Program-made: the position numbers and the translations under genes
Notes under the pieces: generated by a model
Told to the model about the DNA's origin: nothing
Database searches by the model: none
What the model saw: only the letters and a program-made list of their open reading frames with translations
In this document: one piece after another, positions 44,301 to 52,133 of the stretch
Numbering within the stretch: position 1 is the first letter of the stretch
Layout of the letters: every line of letters starts with the position of its first letter
Origin: Strongylocentrotus purpuratus
Lineage: Eukaryota > Echinodermata > Echinoidea > Camarodonta > Strongylocentrotidae
Length of the DNA: 64,000 nucleotides
NCBI RefSeq assembly: GCF_000002235.5
Contig: NW_022145599.1
Span: forward strand, 2,121,177-2,185,176
Reading direction: 5' to 3'

Positions 44301-46232
44301 AAAACCTATTGCTGGACTTGCACAAGCTAGGCTTCGGTACAAACAGGAGCCCAAGATTTCACCCCAAACCCCCAAAATTCTAAAGCGTAAAAATTCTAAT
44401 TTCATGTATTACATGGACTCTCAGGTCTCAACACTTTGCCATCAGTAGGTGTGAAAGTAAAAGCTTTGGAAGTGTTATTGATTCATACCAATAATAATTC
44501 AGTAATGTAAACACAATATTTGATTTGAATTTTGTGTACCTCTCAAAGAAATTCCCCACAGCAGAGCAGTAAAGATTAAGGGGCTTCACACCTGACACTA
44601 CAGCAATTAAGAGCAGGATGATAGGTAGTGTTATTATTCTCCTGCAGGCAGACAACAAAAAAGTAGGTAGAATATAGTTTTAAGGGGATATCCATCCTTG
44701 ATAGTAACCTACTCTAGAGGAAAGCAGACAAATCAGAGAAGTGAAAGTTTGAGTGAAAGTTTGAATGAAATCAGAGATATTTTAGAAAGTTACCATTGAA
44801 AAAAGTTCTACCGTAATCGCTATAGGTGTGGGATCTTCAAATTGGCGCTCTCATATTTCAAACATCGATTCATAACTTTCTATATTTTTGGTCCGATTTA
44901 CATATTTTTTTGGATTGAATTGGATTAGCTTCTTCGGCAGCGGAGCTCCCTGGGGTCTTTTTTTTGAAACTCATAACTTTATCCGCCAACTACGGAGATG
45001 TCTCTGATTTTCCTAAATCGTTCACGAAGAGCTTACCAGCTAGATATCGAGAGAAGGAGCCAAGACATACATATAGCCTTAGTCACAATTCTAACAGATT
45101 AAAAAAAAAAAGTAAATTTAGGAAAACTGCAATTACATGTAATTAGTGAATAAGAAATACAAAAAAAGAGTGAAAGTAGTAGCTAGGGAAAAAGAGATGG
45201 GATATACTTCACAATTTATGGAGCTCAACCATAGAATTACTTGTAAAATACAATTGTGAGTATTTCATTTCATGACCGATGAATCAGTTTTTATTTTGAG
45301 ATGGGTATCCCCCGGATATTTTCGGTGGTGTGCCGCTTTACAATAAATACCTTAACATGGGTTTCATTTTTAACAATAATATCCCTAAACATGGTTCCGT
45401 AATTTCATTTTTTTTTTTAAATCTTGAAAATCATGAAAAAATGGGCTTTACTTTGAGAAAAATCTCCCACAATGACCTTTAAAAATGGGTAGGAGTTTTG
45501 AGGCTTCATGCAGTGGCACACCCTGTCCAAACCAAATCTGAGTACCCCCCCCCCCCCAAGGTAAACACTTGTAAATATTGAAAAATGGGCTTTATTTGAT
45601 ACAAAAATCCCCCCAAATGACCCTTAGAAATGGGTAGGGGTTTTGAGGATTAATTTGCCTTTGAAGCACACCCCGTCCAAACCAAATTTGAGTTCCCCCT
45701 GCTAAACCTGCTATAACTGACCATTTTTGGGGTTTTTTTTTTGGGGGGGGGGGGAAGAGGGGGCGAGTTGTCCCCAGGTCCGAGTAAGCCTGACTCCATT
45801 ATGTAATACTCTTTCTTTGATACTCTTCAATTTCATGAAATGTGCACAAATCACCTGGCGAAAAGACTTCCTTTTTACCCACAACCTAATAACATTAATA
45901 AACCAGGCGCTCTTGTATTAAGTACCGTAATGTAGACCGGTGGGATCCGGACTAGGCCCCGCTGCAAAAACGGTCATTTTTGTTGTCATTTTACCCTTAC
46001 CCCACCCCTAATTCTAAACCTGCAAAGACTGACTTTTTTTGCAGCAGGCGAGTTGTCCCCGGTTCCGAGTTAGCCAGATACAGACTCCATGCTCCATTCG
46101 GTCTTACTCTTACCATGTTCGATGCGGCCGAACACCGCAGATGCGTCGACTTCTCAGCCGCAACTTCGCCGACCACTTCTGGGAGCGAACGCTGCTCAGT
46201 AAAGCATTCGTCGCAACTTTCAAAACGCTCAT
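27817..46232 (-). CDS. Gene B: M3A-family oligopeptidase (oligopeptidase A / organellar oligopeptidase-like), complete, 19 exons
   Basis: Nineteen minus-strand exons total 2304 nt, giving 767 residues and a stop, with every intron phase consistent. M3A enzymes are zinc endopeptidases that degrade short peptides, including cleaved targeting presequences in organelles and bacteria. Motifs: [15 protein letters not shown] (N-terminal signature), [34 protein letters not shown] and GAWMDQC; the zinc motif HEFGHGLQH at 564-572; the third ligand in [11 protein letters not shown] (Glu594); QFMENW; and [18 protein letters not shown] at 685-702 with the conserved His and Tyr residues. The tail is [15 protein letters not shown]. 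The family is usually about 680 residues; the extra N-terminus is an Arg/Ser-rich, acid-free stretch (1-41) followed by a hydrophobic stretch (42-57), suggesting mitochondrial import, possibly with sorting or anchoring. Neurolysin/thimet types are less similar. Confidence 0.93.
28137..28834. mobile_element. piggyBac-like MITE (TTAA/CCCTATCTAGCCC)
   Basis: Perfect 13-bp ends CCCTATCTAGCCC and GGGCTAGATAGGG. The left flank is TTAA; the right is TTAG, probably a mutated TTAA. The CCC start after TTAA fits piggyBac ends. It is non-coding, with a C run near 28780. It lies in gene B intron 18, just left of exon 18. Confidence 0.75.
28849..28933 (+). pseudogene. LINE reverse-transcriptase C-terminus fragment
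   Basis: It reads [24 protein letters not shown] then LLKSHLL and a stop. This matches the usual C-terminal W-N-x-LP...SL..FKK.LK.HLF pattern of non-LTR elements, with one stop. It starts 15 bp after the MITE. Confidence 0.6.
29198..29277 (-). CDS. Gene B exon 18
   Basis: Acceptor GTGCTTTAG|GTG and donor ACAAG|GTGAGT. Residues 703-728, with [14 protein letters not shown]. Confidence 0.92.
29501..29530 (+). repeat. (TA)n then T run
   Basis: Simple repeat in gene B intron 17. Confidence 0.8.
30310..30390 (-). CDS. Gene B exon 17: substrate-binding Tyr loop
   Basis: Acceptor GAATCCAG|GAG and donor GCAGAG|GTAAGC. It encodes residues 676-702 with [18 protein letters not shown], the loop whose His and Tyr residues position substrate in M3 peptidases. 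Confidence 0.94.
30635..31081. mobile_element. Mariner-type MITE, copy 2 (left end truncated)
   Basis: It shares the CATGCATGGCTGATCGTCAA type interior, GAGAACAAATTTGTT and the terminal TTCTCAATTTCGTTTTTTCT...GCACAG|TA end with 7563-8184. The interior is inverted relative to that copy. Confidence 0.65.
31171..31237 (-). CDS. Gene B exon 16
   Basis: Acceptor TTATTTACAG|T and donor CTACAG|GTAATA. Residues 653-675. Confidence 0.9.
31813..31958 (+). repeat. SINE 3' body with (ATT)n tail
   Basis: Shares TGTGTGCGGGCAAGC, GACCGGGGTAATAGTATAT and AAGCGCTATATAAAAATT with the copy at 49926-50296. Confidence 0.65.
32098..32155 (-). CDS. Gene B exon 15
   Basis: Acceptor ACATGGCAG|GA and donor ACAAG|GTATCA. 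Residues 634-652, with [18 protein letters not shown], a conserved M3A helix. Confidence 0.92.
32281..32732 (+). pseudogene. LINE 3' end with (AAATC)n tail
   Basis: An opening frame reads [15 protein letters not shown] then a stop, a typical LINE C-terminus. AT-rich 3' UTR-like sequence and a tail of AAATC repeats (32705-32732) follow. Confidence 0.55.
32891..33509 (-). repeat. 161-bp tandem duplication of the exon 14 3' half (ghost exons)
   Basis: Repeat junctions at CATTTAATTGAAC recur at 33036, 33197 and 33358 (period 161). The rightmost unit is the 3' part of the real exon. The next keeps its frame and donor. The third has an in-frame TGA. The leftmost lost the GTCAGT donor. None carries the zinc motif. 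Confidence 0.9.
33375..33579 (-). CDS. Gene B exon 14: second half of the zinc motif
   Basis: Acceptor GAATGCAG|TTT and donor CTTAAAG|GTCAGT. It encodes [12 protein letters not shown], the third zinc ligand region [11 protein letters not shown] and QFMENW. Residues 566-633. Its 3' half is duplicated three more times at lower coordinates. Confidence 0.94.
34045..34094 (+). repeat. (AT)n microsatellite
   Basis: About 25 AT units in gene B intron 13. Confidence 0.9.
34816..34920 (+). repeat. (GAA)n purine tract
   Basis: GAA/AAG triplet tract in gene B intron 13 near exon 13. Lys-rich and Leu-rich frames here are artefacts. Confidence 0.85.
34984..35102 (-). CDS. Gene B exon 13: first half of the zinc motif
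   Basis: Acceptor GATGTCACAG|GT and donor CATGAG|GTAGGA. It ends in ETLFHE, so the HEFGH motif is split between exons 13 and 14. Residues 526-565. Confidence 0.93.
35313..35445 (-). repeat. SINE 3' end fragment with (TAA)n
   Basis: TAA repeat followed by CTATAGCGCATTTCATC, the reverse complement of the SINE end motif (GCGCTAT...). Confidence 0.55.
35615..35795 (+). repeat. tRNA-derived SINE, partial
   Basis: Contains TGCGGCACTAATG, CCTTTGGCAAGACATTTATA, TTTGCCACTCTCCACTCAGG and AAATGGGTACCTGGTAGG, shared with the 40983 and 49926 copies. Confidence 0.75.
36121..36204 (-). CDS. Gene B exon 12
   Basis: Acceptor CTTTCTAG|GA and donor TCAAG|GTAATT. Residues 498-525, with [11 protein letters not shown] and GAWMDQC. 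Confidence 0.92.
36705..36774 (-). CDS. Gene B exon 11
   Basis: Acceptor TTTATAG|CAT was chosen over the nearer CAG because it keeps phase 0. Donor AACAATG|GTAAAT. Residues 475-497, with [11 protein letters not shown]. Confidence 0.88.
36841..37078 (-). repeat. tRNA-derived SINE, minus orientation
   Basis: It starts with (ATT)n on the minus strand's 3' side and contains the complements of AAATGGGTACCCG, CCACTCTCCACCCAGG and GTGGATACGTCACCGGACTG. Confidence 0.75.
37556..37652 (-). CDS. Gene B exon 10
   Basis: Acceptor TTCCATAG|C; donor ATACAG|GTTGGT is weak. Residues 442-474, with [14 protein letters not shown]. Confidence 0.92.
38174..38281 (-). CDS. Gene B exon 9
   Basis: Acceptor CTTGTCCTAG|G and donor TTCAG|GTTTGT. 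Residues 406-441, with [14 protein letters not shown]. Confidence 0.92.
38408..38580. repeat. G/C homopolymer cluster
   Basis: Runs of G (38418-38430) and C (38444-38462) surround GGCGGATCCAGG and CTGGATCCGCGCC, a likely inverted pair of a small element. It lies in gene B intron 8. Confidence 0.6.
38742..38876 (-). CDS. Gene B exon 8
   Basis: Acceptor CTCCAACAG|A and donor AAAAG|GTAGGT. Residues 361-405, with [17 protein letters not shown]. Confidence 0.92.
39327..39503 (-). CDS. Gene B exon 7
   Basis: Acceptor TTTCATTTCAG|G and donor CTCAG|GTATGG. Residues 302-360, with [17 protein letters not shown]. Confidence 0.92.
39652..40382. mobile_element. MITE family G, copy 2, with a nested TTAA MITE
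   Basis: The ends GCCCGTATTCACAAAGGAGG and CCTCCTTTGTGAATTAGGGC are inverted. ACCATGGTTTA pairs lie inside. A family 1 TTAA element is inserted close to the left end. Confidence 0.75.
39681..40196. mobile_element. TTAA-flanked MITE, family 1, copy 3 (inverted, nested)
   Basis: TIRs AGGTAATACAAAGTTTTGG and CCAAAACTTTGTATTACCT, with TTAA at 39677-39680 and 40197-40200. It is 516 bp, opposite in orientation to copies 1 and 2. Confidence 0.87.
40983..41272 (+). repeat. tRNA-derived SINE, full length
   Basis: The head has GTGGTCGAGTGGTTAAGTC (A-box-like) and GTTCGAGACCC (B-box-like). The body has CCTTTGGCAAGACATTGATC. The tail has AAGCGCTATTTACAAATTTT and (ATT)n. It lies in gene B intron 6. Confidence 0.82.
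41284..41409 (-). CDS. Gene B exon 6
   Basis: Acceptor CATTGTAG|C and donor CAACA|GTAAGT. It completes [12 protein letters not shown], a conserved M3A stretch. Residues 260-301. Confidence 0.92.
41767..41933 (-). CDS. Gene B exon 5
   Basis: Acceptor TGTTTCAG|GAG and donor TTTAG|GTGAGA. Residues 205-259, including [19 protein letters not shown]. Confidence 0.92.
42000..43088. other. Gene B intron 4 segment, no feature recognised
   Basis: No repeat boundary or coding segment could be supported. Confidence 0.4.
43089..43300 (-). CDS. Gene B exon 4 (GC donor)
   Basis: Acceptor TTTTATCAG|GT. The donor is the rare GC type, ATGAAG|GCAAGT. Residues 134-204, phase 0 end. Confidence 0.88.
43671..43849 (-). 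CDS. Gene B exon 3: M3 N-terminal signature
   Basis: Acceptor CTCTCCAG|G and donor TACAAAG|GTAGAG. It encodes residues 74-133 with [20 protein letters not shown]. Confidence 0.9.
44540..44641 (-). CDS. Gene B exon 2: hydrophobic segment
   Basis: Acceptor CTGCCTGCAG|G and donor GAGAG|GTACAC. It encodes residues 40-73, including the hydrophobic run [16 protein letters not shown]. Confidence 0.78.
44642..46113. other. Gene B intron 1
   Basis: Contains C and G homopolymers (45547-45557, 45739-45752). A GCGAGTTGTCCCC-GGTCCGAGT stretch near 45765 recurs at 46048, within 300 bp. No exon is supported. Confidence 0.5.
46114..46232 (-). CDS. Gene B exon 1: Arg-rich presequence
   Basis: ATG at 46232; donor ACATG|GTAAGAG; residues 1-39 plus two bases. 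It has no acidic residue and about nine Arg. It was found by phase matching to exon 2 and lies in locally CpG-rich sequence. Confidence 0.7.
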
Positions 46233-46443
46233 TCTTTCAAGGATTTTGTCAATTGCGAATGTTCAAAATGGCTCGATCACACATTCCTATTTCAAAGGCA
46301 ATCAATTATCTCTATAATTAAAAGACTGCTTCGTTGGAATTGCTTCGTCCTCATTACACGATGCTCAGTCCCACATGTGAGCCCCAGATCGATCTAATTC
46401 ATGTACTTTAGCCATATACCTTGCTGAGCCTGAGTGGTGGAGT
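46233..46443 (-). promoter_or_regulatory. Presumed gene B 5' UTR and promoter region
   Basis: Immediately upstream of the gene B ATG. The start-proximal sequence (46050-46230) is CpG-rich against an AT-rich background. No TATA box is assigned. Confidence 0.3.
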
Positions 46444-46640
46444 GTGACGTCATCAAAAAATCTATTTTTAGAATTTCTCAATTTTTTTCTTCATTTTCCG
46501 ATAGGGGCATAACTAATAATGGCCAAACGTCGAAAACCAGTTAAAAAGGTTAAGTATTGGCTGAGATATGACTATCTGAATGAAAAGACTTCCTATAGGA
46601 GCTCAGTGTTATATTGCTTATACCAGAGCAATATAACACC
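46444..46640. mobile_element. Foldback element, family F, copy 3 (left half)
   Basis: Starts GTGACGTCATC and carries ATGGCCAAACGTCGAAAAC, TTGGCTGAGATATGAC and TATAGGAGCTCAGTG as in 21838-22205. It ends near the centre at a GCAATATAAC fold. Confidence 0.7.
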
Positions 46641-47542
46641 ATGGGAGATGTCAGACAGAAAATCCCTTGAAATTTTTTTTCAAGGGATTCTTCTGTGTGA
46701 CATCAATGTTGAAATAATCCCCTTTAAGGTCAGTGTAAGGTCAACGTGACATTTTGACTTATTGCAGGCTATAATTTCAGCCATGCATTTAATGTTTTGA
46801 GTGGGATATATTTGTATTTATCCTGTAGAGTGCAAAATGTGTATGGGTATTGGAAATATTTATTTAATCATAATGTACAGAAATTGATTCCCAGTCTTCT
46901 GACAGTACAGATGATTGGATATGTATACTGTCATCTCGTGGCGATATTATAGGCCTTTGTTTGCTCAGCATTGGTCAGACTCCATTACATTTAGAAAGTT
47001 GCATTTTGTTGCAAAATAGAGCATTCATTCCTACTTTGCTGTTGGTTGCTGTGAAATTAAATTATGTGTTACCCCTAAAAAGAGACGATCTATTGTAATG
47101 ATTTCGCATTATGTTTTGAAACCAAATAATGCTATGCGGTTAGAAAAAGGTTAGCAAAGAGGAACGATTTCCAAACAGTAGTTTGTTTTGTATGTTTATG
47201 GGTTAATATCTTTATAACATATTCAATGAACTTTTACTGTCTTTCTGTTAAGAAATATTGAGAATTTAAATACCGAAAATACCCTATTAATAACTACAAC
47301 CTTGCAATAGAGGTAGTTTGGTTAATGCTCATCAATGTACTCTGACTATCGACACTATGTCCAGGAGATTTATTATATCACATATTTAGGCAAACAGTGC
47401 AAATCTTAAAATTGTATAACCGTCAAAGTATGAGGGTTTTCATCCTTTCCACTGAGTCACCTATCTTACACAAATAATATGATTCAATTTGTATTAATAG
47501 CTCCCACCCCCCCCCCCCCCATAGGACATAAACTACCCTTAA
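46641..47542. other. Intergenic, no feature recognised
   Basis: AT-rich between genes B and C. A C run lies at 47508-47520. Confidence 0.4.
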
Positions 47543-48072
47543 AGGTACTATGTCCCTTTTGCAGCTAACCTCAAATTCTGTGGAACTTTGCAGGAATTAT
47601 GAATATGTCACGTATGTCCTATCTGTGAAATTTAAACGTTAGCAGTGTCCTCATATTCAAATTATGCAAGGAAACCCGTTTACTTGCTAGACTTCACTGT
47701 CAGACACTATCGAGTGATTGACTGGCTTTTTTCTTCTTTGGTAATAACACACATGAAAAGAGTTGTAAAGGGTACATGAGCATTTGTCTACATCAATAAC
47801 CCACTTCTTGTGATGGCCAAGATTAAACTGATTGAATCTTTGCGCAGCATAAAACGTATGACCATTCGGTACAATTGTCTGAAAATCAAGACTATTACTT
47901 TTGGGCTCTATAGCCCTAAAGTCGATTTGACAACTAATAGTCGTTATTTTCCCACTTGAAGACATTTTCAAGCCCCACCTTTTTCAGGGAAGTTCTAATT
48001 AGTATTATCTTTCAAATGCAGTTGGAATTTAACTTTTTCATTTCTTTGGCCTGCAAATGGGACATAGCACCT
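47543..48072. mobile_element. TTAA-flanked MITE, family 2
   Basis: The ends AGGTACTATGTCCCTTTTGC and GCAAATGGGACATAGCACCT are flanked by TTAA (47539-47542 and 48073-48076). The 530-bp element contains a minus-strand frame (47687-47971). Confidence 0.8.
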
Positions 48073-48099
48073 TTAAATGAGTTTTTCACTAAACTGAAA

Positions 48100-48440
48100 A
48101 CCTGCCATAATGAAACCATTATTTCTCACCATTGGTAACAAATAGAAACGAGATGAGAAAGAAAGAACGCCATGGCGACCAGAGCTGCAATGCATCGTGC
48201 ACGACATATTATTTTAATCATCATTGATAATTTATCCATTCAATGAGCCATTTCATGAACAACTCAATTAGTTTAATTTGGAAAACCGAATTTAATTATA
48301 CTATGATAACGATAAGTAGGTGATCATGAACTGATGAATGCAGCGCCGAGGGAGAGCAAGCAAATAATAAGGTAGGCATAGTGATACGGATCAATTATTC
48401 AAAAACAATTTCTGCTATTCGAGGCCAATATGTATTGCTA
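48100..48440 (+). repeat. Diverged direct repeat D, copy 1
   Basis: GAAACCATTATTTCTCA, GGTAACAAATAGAAACGAG, GTGCACGACATAT and GATGAATGCAG recur in the same order at 49275-49610. Confidence 0.75.
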
Positions 48441-49274
48441 AATGCGCAACATAATAAATAGATGAAGAAATATCAATGTCAATGGCCTCCTTAGTTGACG
48501 ACGTCACTATATCTTTTCCCTCGTTTACTTTTTTTAACGTGGCAATGATGAAGCTCGATTTATCAAAAAGCTAATACTCAAGTTCACATTTTCATTCATG
48601 AATGCTGACAGACAATGAGAGAAGAAAAGTCACCATATTGTAAGATGTAAATGCGGAAGTGGGTAGGTCAAAATTTAATGACATGTAGTATAGTAAGTCA
48701 AAAGTTACATCATATCATAATATTCATGACAGTTATATTTCAACAGGATAGTCTACATTAAGCCCTCATTTAGGTACTCCCATACAAAACAGCTTTTCTT
48801 CATTTATTTCTTAATCTTTCTTCCTTCCTTTTTTCATTATACGTTTGCTTTGGTACCTTAATGCATAGTGTAAACATATTATAAAGCATAGATGGAGTCC
48901 AACCACGCCGTTAACGCGGCGATGCACAAGATGTAACAAAAATAAAATGAATGATATAGAAATGAAGGATAAAATAGCAAGGAAGGAGGTACATGTAGGA
49001 GAACATGAAGATGGGAGGGAAAACGAGAGGGAATTCAAAGGAGGGTTTAAGGGATTCGTCAGTGGAAGAGCAGAAGAGAAATGGAGATAGACATAATTAC
49101 GTAGAGAGGGTGAGAGACATACAGAGGGGGGGGGGGGGGGGGGGGGAGAGACGGAAAAGAATGTCTATTTGGTTTTTAGTTTAGGTTCAGGGTTAGGGTT
49201 GTGGTTTGTGTTTAGTTTCATAACGTTTATGTGTAGCGATGGGCCAATAGTTGAAGATAGAACTTTTCACTGAA
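48441..49274. other. Intergenic between repeats D
   Basis: Contains a poly(G) run at 49127-49145. No gene is supported. Confidence 0.4.
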
Positions 49275-49610
49275 CTTCAAACCTTCCAAAATGAAACCAT
49301 TATTTCTCAGCATTGGTAACAAATAGAAACGAGATGAGTAGAATAATCGCCATGGAGACCAGAAGTGCAATGCACCATGCACGACATATAACATCATTAT
49401 TATATATTCAATGAGCCATGTCGGCACCTCGATTAGTTTCATTCTTGAAAACCGCATTTAATTCTACTATGATTAGGATAAGTGCGTGATCATGAATTAC
49501 TGATGAATGCAGAGCTGAGAAAGCGCAAGCAAATAATAATGTTGGCATGGTAATGTATAACAATTTTTAAAAAACAATGTCCGCCATTCGAGACCAATTT
49601 GGCCGCCATT
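49275..49610 (+). repeat. Diverged direct repeat D, copy 2
   Basis: Aligns with 48100-48440 with substitutions and small gaps. The first bases (TTTTCACTGAACTTCAAACC) also match sequence before copy 1. Confidence 0.75.
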
Positions 49611-49925
49611 TTCTGAATTCTTATTACTGTGCAACTAGGTAACCCAAATACAAAATTTAAATGTCTATGTTTTTCAGCATAAGGAACTCAACCAAATACG
49701 CATTAATACATTTTGAAACACACAAGTAGCAGTAAAACCACTTGAGCTCTTTCCAAAATCCACAATGGCGCCCAAAATGGCCATTACTATTTCCAATTTT
49801 ATTTCATTGTATAAAAGTAGATACGTTAATTGAATAGAATCAAATGTCTAGACTGGAATAGCACCATTTAAATACATATCAGTACAAACAAAAATTCATT
49901 AGATAAAAACTTCTTATGTATAAGG

Positions 49926-50296
49926 TAGAGGTGTCGTGGACGAGTGGATATGTCACCGGACTGTGGATCACAAGGTCCGCGGTTCAAGTCCCACCGCGGC
50001 ACTAATGTCCTTTGGCAAGACATTGATCTACATTTGCCACTCTCCACCCAGGTGTTAAATGGGTACCCGGTAGGATGCGAAAGCTAATGTGCTTAGATTA
50101 GCAAGTGTGCGCTTGTAAAAATGACGCCTGGCTGGAATGTTCCCCAGGGAGTGGAGAATGTGCATACATTGTGTGCGGGTAAGCCTTGAATCCGATGACC
50201 GGGGTAATAGTATATATATCTGTAAGGCGCTTTGATAAGGCCCTCCTGAAAAAGCGCCATATAAGAAATAGTTATTATTATTATTATTATTATTAA
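49926..50296 (+). repeat. tRNA-derived SINE, full length with composite tail
   Basis: Head GTGGACGAGTGG (A-box-like) and GGTTCAAGTCC (B-box-like). The body holds CCTTTGGCAAGACATTGATC and a second module with GGAGTGGAGAATGTGCATAC. It ends in an ATT repeat. Confidence 0.85.
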
Positions 50297-50454
50297 GGTA
50301 CACACCCCACCCACCCACACAACACACACATACATATCGCTGCTTCCATCATCCTCAACGATATGGTTCAGACTGACAGTATTCAACCGTGAAGAGATGG
50401 AGACACATAAGTACCAAGGTCGCTAAAGCGTTTTATACATAATAACTGTAACAC

Positions 50455-50487
50455 AGGTGTGTGTGTGTGGGGGGGGGGGGGGGGGGG
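50455..50487 (+). repeat. (GT)n followed by poly(G)
   Basis: Simple repeat; homopolymer length uncertain. Confidence 0.8.
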
Positions 50488-50964
50488 TCACAACAACCAT
50501 CTCTTTTTGATAACATTTGACGACATTAGTCAGATTAAAAAAAATACACTTATTTCTTGTATCATGTACTATTGACGATAGTAAATTAGACAAGACAAAT
50601 AAGACAATTATCAAAGATCCTTTTTTAGGCTATTGACTGGTGATTCTTAACTCAAAATAAACTACCCGACAAGCAAAAGATTTATTTATTACGAACTGTT
50701 TTTCCAAAGCCACCACATTTCCCTTTCCCCATTCTGCGTCATTTTCCATACTCTAGATTTCTTTAATTTGAATATCCAGGGAAGTAACATGGAAATGGAG
50801 ATGCAACCAGGGGCGTCGCTAGTGGGGGTGTAAAGGCCACCGATTACCGACAAAACTAGCCACCAATTACCGACAAAATTTAATGTCCCAGTGTCTACAA
50901 ATGTAACTCTATAAACCCGGGGCCTAAGGCTAAATTGTTTTTCCTATAAACTATCTATTGTACT

Positions 50965-51480
50965 TGCGTATGCGCAAATGGTCATTTCCCTCGACGACGA
51001 AGACGATTCGTTGTACCGTTCTTGACTCTTAGCCCTAATTGTCTGCCTTCAGTAACCCCTCCCCCCCCCCTTCCCGCGCAAAGCGCGGCAGCTTTGACGT
51101 TTCATTAAAATATTAGAGAAAAGAACGATTTGTTGTACCGTTCTCGACTCTTAACCCTAATTGTCTAAATTTAGTTTCCCCTTCCCGCGCGAAGCGCGAA
51201 AGCTCAGACGTTTAATTTAATTATTAGGGAAAGAAGACGGTTTGTAGTACCGTTCTCAACTCTTAATCGTTGTCTGAATTCAGTTTCCATCCTCCCGCGC
51301 GAAGCGCGGAAGTCTTGACGTTTTCTTAAATTATTATAGAAAGAAGACGATTCATCGTACCGTTCTCGATTCTTAATTCTTGTCTAAATGTTCTTGGCTT
51401 ATATTAAAATATTAGAGAAAAAGAACGATTCGTTGTACAGTTCTTGACTCTTAATCCTTGTTTGAATTTAGTTTACCCAC
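50965..51480 (+). repeat. Array of about 115-bp units with CCCGCGCGAAGCGCGG palindromes
   Basis: Units combine GAAGACGATTCGTTGTACCG, TTCTCGACTCTTAA, a GCGCG-AAG-CGCG hairpin and GACGTTT. About five units, some without the palindrome. Confidence 0.8.
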
Positions 51481-51837
51481 AAATTTTAAACTTCTGATTT
51501 CTTTAGCTGATATTATAGGAAAGTGAAATTTCGAGAAAATACAAGTATTATAGTTGTAGTCTCTTTCTCGATGTCGTCACAGCGGATAAAAGTCACAGTT
51601 AGTAGGGGGAAAAAAACTTGTCGGCCAACCGACATTATACATCTCACCGACTTCAAACTCCTGCATTTATCGAGTAACCGAGGATCGAGCAAGAATACCG
51701 ACACAGCTGACCCGAAACAGCAACATATTTATGCGTGTCTTTCTTGCTCCTTCGACGAGACGACGCCACCCAATAACCTCCCTCTGGGCCCTCTCTCTAT
51801 ATTACTCCCACCCCTCTTCTCTCAGGCTCCTACCTCC

Positions 51838-52065
51838 TTTTGTTTCCCTTTTCTCTTTTTTTCTTCTCCCTTTTCTCCTTTTCTTTCTTTTCTTTCTTTT
51901 CCCTTCTTTCCTCTCCTCCCTCTTTTTCTTTTTTCTCTTCTCTTTCCTTCTTTTCCTTTTTTCCTTTCTTTTCCTTTCTTTCCTTTTCTTTTCCTTTCTT
52001 TCCTTTCTTTTTTTCTTTTCTTTTCCTTTCCCTCTCTTTTTTCCCCTCCCCCTTTTCTCCTTTTC
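51838..52065 (+). repeat. Pyrimidine tract of element E
   Basis: TTTCC/TTTTC-rich stretch; all long frames here are artefacts. Confidence 0.85.
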
Positions 52066-52133
52066 CCGACGGCAGCGCAATTTTACCGACAATATCCCGA
52101 CAGGTGGGGGGGGGGGTGCCGCACCCCCACACT

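Larger units (their letters stand above)
50809..52133. mobile_element. Large repeat element E, left arm
   Basis: Starts CAGGGGCGTCGCTAG, then ACCAATTACCGACAAAATTT, an array of CG-rich palindromic units (50965-51480), a unique stretch with CGACTTCAAACTCCTGCATT, and a long TTTCCTTTTC pyrimidine tract to a G run. The same order occurs in reverse complement at 55899-57299. Confidence 0.8.
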
